NCBI RefSeq assembly: GCF_905220565.1
Contig: NC_059421.1
Coordinates: forward strand, 878,001-942,000
Reading direction: 5' to 3'
DNA from: Melitaea cinxia
Lineage: Eukaryota; Arthropoda; Insecta; Lepidoptera; Nymphalidae
DNA length: 64,000 bases
Shown piece by piece: positions 57,100-64,000 of this stretch. A model generated the notes under the pieces. That model had not been told where the DNA came from and did no database searches. It saw only the letters and a program-made list of their open reading frames with translations. How positions within the stretch are numbered: the stretch's first letter is position 1; every line of letters begins with the position of its first letter. The position numbers were made by a program, and so were the translations under genes.

Positions 57100-57935
57100 G
57101 GACCGGCTGTCCTTGCTTTTATCGCGGGTTCGATCCCTGATCTAAGCCAAGGTCGCTCGCTAATAGCGGACGTTTCGGCTGGGCGTTATTTATGAAAAGG
57201 ACATTTTTAGCTCTTTTGGTAGTTAGTGATTAGGGTTGACACATACCGTAATTACTAAATATTTGGAGGATGTTAGCATAAGAAATTTACTATATAATTA
57301 AGATGTTGGCTTTTTAATAATATTTACTTAATATTGTCCATTACTCTTATCATTAATAGTGATATCTGACAGACAATCAATATCAATAGAGAAAATATCC
57401 ATAACCTGAAAAATAAAGTATGAAAGTTAATTATTTAAACTATTTATTTTTATTCTTTATTGTACAGCACATAGATGTTATATAATTAACTATGTTTTAA
57501 ATTGCAGCGTTTTTATTTATTTGAGTTTTATATTACATTTTTGATAAGGACGATCCAGAAGAATGTAACATCAAATTAGAAAAAAAACAAGGCGAAAAAT
57601 TGGAAATACTTACAAAATATCTGTTGAAGGCAGCCTTACGTGTAATTAATTTGTTGTTCCACTTTCGTTTCGTATTGTATTTTTACTAAATCGATGTAAC
57701 TAAGTGAGTAGAATATGCAGATCTTAAGTAAATATCAGGTATTATTCGGGTCAATACCTTTTTCTCATGAACTATATTTGTTGCGAGATGCCACTTCCAC
57801 GGATGTTTGCGATACTTCTGGTGATCGCTTACCATCGGGTGGATCGTCCCTGTGTAACCATCTCATAAACCTCATAAATACGTGGACAAATGGAGACCAA
57901 ATTCTCATAGAGCTCATATCATCTCAAAATAGGGA
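57100..57935. other. AT-rich sequence with a tRNA-like B box
   Basis: TATCGCGGGTTCGATCCCTG at 57119 suggests a SINE head remnant; the rest shows nothing. Confidence 0.35.
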
Positions 57936-57939
57936 GTAA

Positions 57940-58078
57940 GCTGGTGAATGCGTGACGAGAGCGTTATAAAAAATTGTGATCGGGAGCGGAACGAAAGTTG
58001 AGAGGGAAACAGAAGTTACATGGACCTAAGGAAGTTTTATTTCAGTCGTGTGGTCTAAAGTACACTCGTTTTTTTTTC
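57940..58078. repeat. Family O MITE, left end missing
   Basis: AGCTGGTGAATGCGTGACGA, AATTGTGATCGGGAGCGGAA, AAGTTTTATTTCAGTCGTGT. Confidence 0.55.
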
Positions 58079-58079
58079 A

Positions 58080-59020
58080 AGAGTACACTTTGCCACCGTA
58101 GTGGTATAAAATACACAACCAATGACGAACTAACTGATTTTTTTTCACTTAAAATATTTATAGTAATAGATACTGATGATTGATTCTCTAATTTTTTTAA
58201 AACTAGATATCGAATTTCGACAGAGACTCCATAACAATTGTGTCAGTAATCTATTACTATAAGTATAATCAGATATAGAATGGTTATTGGGAGTCTAACA
58301 ACTATCACACTTATCAACAAAAAAATATTATTCAATTTAATTAATTGAATATAACCAAAAATCTCCGATTTAACCAATGCCACGGAGAACAGAGAAGACG
58401 CAAAAAAAATCGGTTCATTGGGTCGAGATGTCAACCTTAAAATAATTTTGATGACCGTAAAAATAGTAGGCGTTTTATTGTGAACTTGTAACAGAAATGT
58501 GATTAATATTGTAGAATAAATTGTTGAGGCTTGAATCGGTGATGAAAGGGCAATTTTACCAAGTGTAATTAGCGCTTCAAGTCTTAATGGACTGCTGTAA
58601 TTGATACACTATTTACTACAATGAAATAATTGAATGTAACAATTATTCAATTGTTATTAAATAATTGTCTTGAATGGCAATGAAAGTAGAAAAAAGACTT
58701 ACTTGGTGCATACCGTTTGGACTCGAAAATTATTAAATTGAATGAGCCTCAAAATACCTAGAAAAGTAAATTTATGAGTAAATATATAAATAAAAATAAA
58801 TTTTCAAAATATATGTACGCGTTTGTATCTTTCTAACAACTGAACCATAATGAATAATTCTTTTTTTTTGTATTCGTTATTAAATATGGACAAGATTTGT
58901 ATAATTTTATTTTATAGGTTAACCAATCGATATTATGACGAAAAAAAAATTTTCAGTGTCAGCAGAACTTGATAAAAATATTAACGTACTAATTAGTTTT
59001 TCTGTGCTTAGCAGCTTTTA
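58080..59020. other. AT-rich sequence, nothing identified
   Basis: No repeat family, ORF or structure could be supported. Confidence 0.4.
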
Positions 59021-59021
59021 G

Positions 59022-59337
59022 TTGTATGGCTACGGCACCAAAGAATATAGCCACCTGCTCTCTTCCCGTGTCGTAAGAGGCGACTAAGGGATAACACAGT
59101 TCCACTACCACCTTGGAACTTATAAAGCCGGCCGATGGCAGGATATCCATCCATTGCTGGTTTTGAAATACACCGGCCGAAGACGGTCTTCGGTGCGACA
59201 AAAACAGCCCTGCGGTCACCAACCCGCCTGCCCAGCGTGGTGACTATGGACAACACACATAAGTTCACGCCAAAAATGGCGTGAACTTGTGGAGGCCTGT
59301 GTTCAGCAGTGGACTGTAATAGGCTGTAGTGATGATG
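59022..59337 (+). repeat. Family G with a shortened first hairpin
   Basis: GTATGGCTACGGCACCAAAG to GTAGTGATGATGAG. The loop of the first hairpin is lost (CCGAAGACGGTCTTCGG) and the second hairpin is a perfect 12-bp stem (59260-59287). Confidence 0.8.
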
Positions 59338-59540
59338 AGTGGCAATTTTTAAACAAGTATCTTGTTGTAAGCTGATAGATGCCTGTAACAGAAGCTTGCA
59401 AGCGCTTTACCGACTCTACCCTCCTTAGGGCTCTGGCTAATTTCTTCACACTACTTAAGACTTCTCTTATTTATCTGTGACTTGATTAGGTTGAAATTCA
59501 GTCAGGTTTCTCCAGGTTGCAAAATATTTTATGGTCTGCC

Positions 59541-60207
59541 TTAGGGGCATCCATTAATCACGTGTTGTATTTTAATAACTTATTGATCTTTTTGAGGTTT
59601 AGATTACCCCTTTGAGACTTGAGATCTAGAGACTAGCTCCCTCCTCCTATCACCCCCTCCTCCTCCTATATCGAAAAATTAATGTGTTTTTTTTTACTTT
59701 ATAAATTGAAATTTTCAGAATATTATTTGAATTAATGGCAACTAAGGGATAATACAGTTCCGCTACCATCTTGGAACTTAAAAAGCCGACCTATAGCGGG
59801 ATAACCATCCAACTGCTGGCTTTGAAATACACAGACCGAAGACGGGCAGCAGCGTCTTCGGTGCGACAAAGCCAGTACTGCGGTCACCAACCCGCCTGCC
59901 CAGCGTGGTAATTATGGGCAAAACACATGAGTTCACGTTATTTTTGGCGTATACTTGTGGAGGCCTATGTCCAACAGTGGACTGTATAGGCTGTAATGAT
60001 GATGATGATGAAGCAATGTGATATAAACTTCTAGACAGGCATCAAGGTTACAGGGAAACCCCCTGGTTGTTTTTTTTTGGCTTAGATATCGCACGCTCGA
60101 CGAAAAATATGTGTGATACTTATCTCGATATAGCTCCCCCCTCCCCATCGTTGAGATATTTCGTGCAGCTCCCCACCCATTAGGTGATTAATGGACGAGC
60201 CCTACTT
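59541..60207. mobile_element. Family K MITE with nested family G
   Basis: Ends AGGGGCATCCATTAATCACG and the complement of GTGATTAATGGACGAGCCCT make an inverted pair. Without the family G insert (59735-60013) it is about 390 bp. Confidence 0.6.
59735..60013 (+). repeat. Family G inserted in a family K MITE
   Basis: GGCAACTAAGGGATAATACA to (ATG)n at 60013; flanked on both sides by family K sequence. Confidence 0.75.
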
Positions 60208-60495
60208 CAATAATAATAATAACTAAATTTGATTAATTTTGATTTAATTTTTTACCAGGTTTATTAATATTTTTATTGCTTAGCGTTAATGAATGTCGTG
60301 TCTTATATAATATTTTTTATTGCCAATACGAACAATAATAACATTGGTCCTTCTAACAAATAACCTTCGCTCAGTATACCCTGAGGTCAGCGCAGCGTTG
60401 GTAGATTTTTATATAGATTTGTTCAGTGTCGAGTTCTTTGCAAACTAGGAAAAAGTTAATGATTTTTATGTCATTAACCGTAATAATATTAATTA

Positions 60496-60838
60496 GTGGT
60501 CGTTCAGTGGTCGAAATTAGACCACAATTAATTTAAATTATAAGTTTGAATGTTGTTATTATCTCTGACGTTCAGTAAAGACAAACAATATTACTCAAGT
60601 CTATAATCTCTTTTCTCAATTTGATTGACGCCTGTATGTCAAATATATGGTTGTGTGTAATGTTTTTTTTTTTTATATTGATTTAATGTATATTTTATGA
60701 ATAATTAAATTAGCATTCTGTACTCCTTCTCTATATAAACTATAAGTGTGCCAAATTTCATACTCCTCCGTCCGCGCAATTTTCGTAAAAAGGGGTACAA
60801 AGTTTTTGCTTCACGTATTAAATATATAGATTTTATTG
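60496..60838 (+). repeat. Family I repeat
   Basis: AGTGGTCGTTCAGTGGTCGA to TTGCTTCACGTATTAAATAT. Contains TGACGTTCAGTAAAGACAAA, also found at 47150. Confidence 0.65.
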
Positions 60839-60839
60839 A

Positions 60840-61114
60840 TTCATGTGCTCAATATTAATATGTAGATCTTTTATTAAAACACTAGGAATGGTTATATCAG
60901 ACATTAACAGTTTAATTATATTAGAAATAAATATGGACGTTAGGATTCCACTATAGTAAATGTTACAAATGCATGAATCCGTTAACTTTGAATGTACGAA
61001 TTTTTATATAAAGTGATCTTAGATGAACGAGTTTTATTTCTCGGTGTTCCGGAAACAAAACCACATATTTTTTTCTCATTTTATTTCATTATTCCCTCTA
61101 TTATTACCACTGAA
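60840..61114. other. AT-rich sequence, nothing identified
   Basis: Lies between family I and family F copies. Confidence 0.4.
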
Positions 61115-61400
61115 ATATTTTATAAATGTCATAAAATTTAAAATCACAGCGAAAAACACATAAAATATTAAGGCTAATTTCACTATATTATATTACAATA
61201 CAATACAATACAATACAAATACTCTTTATTGTACACTATCAGAGAAAAATTTTACACCGTAAAAGAAAATATAGACATGTACAAAAGGCGGTCTTATCGC
61301 TAAAAGAGCGATATATATATAGCGATATATAGATATATTAAAGACAGATATAACTAGATAAAAATATAAGTGTTGCATACACCATGTGGATATAGACAAC
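61115..61400 (-). repeat. Family F repeat split by a family E insertion
   Basis: The flanks match an uninterrupted plus-strand copy at 46600-46740 (GGTGTATGCAACACTTATAT; TTTTATGTGTTTTTCGCTGT). The insert (61196-61322) is family E in minus orientation with a five-fold ACAAT-type tail. Confidence 0.7.
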
Positions 61401-61474
61401 TACAAACATCTGTATGATAATATACAAAAATTATCATACATCATGCATAATATTTTAATGTTTCTTGTTTTTTT

Positions 61475-61950
61475 CTTACAACTAAGTTAGCAAACAAGCG
61501 TACGGCTCACCTGATGGAAGGCGATTACCGTAGCTCATAAACCCTTACAACATCAGAAACATTACAAGCGCATTGCCGACCCTACCCACAGTCCCCCACA
61601 GGAGGCCTGGACACCTTACTAACCACAGGAACACAAAATTGCTTGAAAACAGTATTATTTAGCTGTGATCTTCAGTAAGGACGAGGTACTTCTTGTAACT
61701 TGTACACCTATGCTGACGATAGACCATTTCCTTTGCCCTAAGGTTGCCTGGAAGAGATCGCTTTTTAGCGATAAGGCCGCCCTTTGTACCTAATGAATAT
61801 ATTATCAATTTTTTTTTTCTTTTTCTTTGATATGTATTATTTCTGTTTTTGGTGTACAATAAAGTGTATTATTATTATTATTATTATTACTTCCCCAGTC
61901 GGCTGCTCCAGATTTTGAGCAGGACATTTCCTGCTGTACCCTACCTCAGT
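61475..61950 (+). repeat. Family D copy split by a family E insertion
   Basis: The left part ends GGACGAGGTACTTC (61689) and the right part resumes TACTTCCCCAGTCGGCTGCT (61888 on). TACTTC on both sides is a likely 6-bp target duplication. Confidence 0.75.
61690..61889 (+). mobile_element. Family E retroelement 3' end inserted in family D
   Basis: About 200 bp with GAGATCGCTTTTTAGCGATA, CCGCCCTTTGTACCT, TGGTGTACAATAAAGTG and a (TTA)n tail. Tail and target duplication fit a short non-LTR insertion. Confidence 0.7.
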
Positions 61951-62279
61951 TTGTCTTGATACAAAAATATCTAGTTCAACACATAAGAAATAGGTCTCAT
62001 AGGATCCCTAGCGTATCGTGTTCCGCGACAGTTAGCGTCACTGTCCATTAAAACTAAAATATAACTTCTTTGTATTATATAGTAATACGAATCGCTTTAT
62101 TTATTACGATTCTATAATTGCGTTAGTTCGACTAAATTGACATAGTTTTAGTGGTTCTTTCTCAGATTGCCGATAAAATTTACCCAGCGCGTAAGTTATT
62201 GTTAATTTTATCAGTAGGAGGCCACAGCACTCAGGGTCTGTTTTGTCTGAATTAATAAAGTGATATGTGGTGACGTTTT

Positions 62280-62535
62280 AGACTACCTCTCCCCCCATAT
62301 ACCCAAACACCCGAATATTATCTTCAAATTCAGCTATAATCTGATTAAGTTTTGAAAAATTAAGCATTTTGATACAATTTTTAGACAAGCAGCAAGGTTT
62401 TTTTGGCTTAGAAATCGTGCATTCAACGAAATTAAATGACACAAATGATTACGTGACATAAAATTATAGGCCCCTTCCTTTTTATATTTCGTGATGTTTC
62501 ACAGAACCCTGCCGTGATCAATGGACGACAAACTA
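62280..62535. repeat. Family K fragment
   Basis: GACTACCTCTCCCCCCATAT to GCCGTGATCAATGGACG, homologous to the right half of 59541-60207. Confidence 0.5.
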
Positions 62536-62877
62536 CTGTTCATGGAGGAAGAAGTCTTCGCTGAGGATTCAGTTGAGTTTAATTTCGCCATTAATATATG
62601 AATTTGATACAGCTTAAGAATTCTATTGCTATTACTAAAACTGCCAGCAGCAATAGGAACAATGATGCTTTGAGCGCGCCTTTTCTCCTTGTTGAAAATG
62701 GAGGGTATTTTTTATTACACACACGTAAATTATTAGTGTTCATGTATGGTTGTACATACGTATGCGTTCATGTGTGTGTATGTACGAGTGTGTGTAAAAT
62801 TGTGTGACATAAAATCTTGAAATTAATTGTATTTTTTATTCATACAATTTTAATACAGTTTTTTGAGTCAGCTAAAT

Positions 62878-63178
62878 ACTATTCAGCCTGTAACATCCCA
62901 TTGCTGGGCATAGGCCTCTTTCTCTGTGTTGTAGAAGTATCAGAGCTCAATCCACAAGTTGGCGGATATATTCCCTACTATGAGTAACGATCTTTATCAG
63001 GTCTGGTGTCTATGATTACAATCAGGACCGACAGCTTAACGTGCTCTGCCAGGTACGGTGAGGAGATCAACAAGGACAGACATCCACCAGAAATAAATAT
63101 TTGAACAAATACAAAAATTCCAAGCAGCAATCGAACCAGCAAACAATATGGTACACGCACCAATACACCAGAGTGGTT
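62878..63178 (-). repeat. SINE family H, diverged
   Basis: Minus orientation, from the tRNA-like head (CACTCTGGTGTATTGGTGC) to the tail complement (TTCAGCCTGTAACATCCCA). The B box is degraded. Confidence 0.75.
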
Positions 63179-63179
63179 G

Positions 63180-63796
63180 TTTTTTTAGTTATTAGCTTAT
63201 TATTTTCTATTTACAAAGTTCATATAACTATGCTTAAGCATTATTATTAAAAAATTATCATGTTCTAGTTATAGATAATACCGCTTACCTACATTAGTGT
63301 TAGATATAACGTTAGCTGTGAAATTAAATGCACTCAGCCGTATTGGACGCTCCAACCATTAATCATGACATGATGCTACCACTTTTCAACGATAAATTGA
63401 TTGTATACAGCGAAATTATTACGATAACCAGATGGTTATAGTTAAGTTGATGTGATGTATTATGGCCTAAAATGATAAACGGGCGTTTTGTGATAATAAT
63501 AATATTTGAACTCAAACCTTTACAACTAGAGAGAGAGTGAAAGAGATTTAAGAGATAAGCATGTCCTAACAGTTAAAAATTACCACAACAACTGGAACTA
63601 ACAAACCTCTATAGGGTGTTTACAAATGTGTGTGTCATGAGGGGCGATCGAACTGACCAGCCAGTCCTGTTACTGCTGCGTTAATAAATTCTGTCTTTAT
63701 CTGTAATCGTCTACTTTATAATGTTTTAAGTTCCGGCAAGAGAGTAAGTTTAGCTTTTAGTTTTTATATCTCGTTGCAAAAAAATCATAGAATAAT
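63180..63796. other. AT-rich sequence, nothing identified
   Basis: No repeat or exon supported. The missing 5' exon of the host gene could lie here or beyond the window. Confidence 0.35.
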
Positions 63797-63915
63797 AATA
63801 ATATTCTTTATTGCACACCATTAAAATATACAAACAAAAGTAGTATCATTAGAGGAAGATGTACAAAGGCAGTCTTATCGCTAAAAGAGCAATTTCTTCC
63901 AGACAACCTTTGGGT
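63797..63915 (-). repeat. Family E 3' end
   Basis: AATAATAATAATATTCTTTATTGCAC (in two shorter words), then GTACAAAGGCAGTCTTATCG and CTAAAAGAGCAATTTCTTCC in complement. Confidence 0.6.
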
Positions 63916-63944
63916 ATAGAACAACGTATAGAAAAGCGGTTAGG

Positions 63945-63968
63945 AAAAGAAAGAAAGAAAGAAAGAAA
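63945..63968. repeat. (GAAA)n microsatellite
   Basis: Five to six GAAA units followed by GTTCTTTATTGGCC, a retroelement-like end running off the window. Confidence 0.7.
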
Positions 63969-64000
63969 AGTTCTTTATTGGCCATTATCATTTAAAATAT

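Noticed and set aside
62521..62601. Small ORF MDDKLLFMEEEVFAEDSVEF
   Set aside because: It begins inside the end of a family K repeat, is short, and has no splice or expression support; noted as a weak candidate only.

Overview
The window looks like AT-rich nuclear DNA of a moth or butterfly (Lepidoptera). The evidence is the density of short interspersed repeats with tRNA-like heads, non-LTR retrotransposon tails, Helitron-like and MITE-like elements and GT-AG introns. There is nothing prokaryotic: no operons and no ribosome binding sites. Species was not determined.

Only one host gene can be supported, on the minus strand. Three exons were found, at 41365-40733 (25 nt of 5' UTR plus the start codon), 4629-4499 and 3963-1677. 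They join in perfect codon phase (CC|G ... G|GT, then GG| at the last donor) and encode at least 1008 residues of a basic, Ser/Pro/Lys-rich, low-complexity protein with a short charged coiled-coil segment. It resembles cytoskeleton-associated proteins in composition, but I could not identify the family with confidence. The gene runs out of the window at its 3' side (donor at 1676) and has at least one further 5' exon beyond 41366. Its introns of about 0.5 kb, 36.1 kb and more than 22 kb hold everything else in the window.

Layout: 1-1670, 3' intron with one SINE and two small repeats; 1677-4629, two coding exons; 4630-40732, a giant intron full of nested repeats, including a 770-bp foldback element, a tandem array with YY1/Pho-like motifs, RTE-type LINE remnants and several MITE families; 40733-41365, first coding exon; 41366-64000, upstream intron or 5' flank with more repeats, a 130-bp tandem array, and one apparently complete two-ORF non-LTR retrotransposon (47680-53426, minus strand) with intact ORF1 and ORF2, a (TTTA)n tail, a 6-bp target duplication, and an older repeat as its landing site.

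For cross-reference I name the repeat families A to P; these are my own labels, not database names. I did not find a convincing novel multi-gene system. The most notable items are the reconstructed exon chain, the YY1-like array, the covarying stem-loops shared by family G copies, the SINE head exchange, the tandem array growing in register from a repeat, and the recent LINE with tRNA-like sequences in its 5' region.
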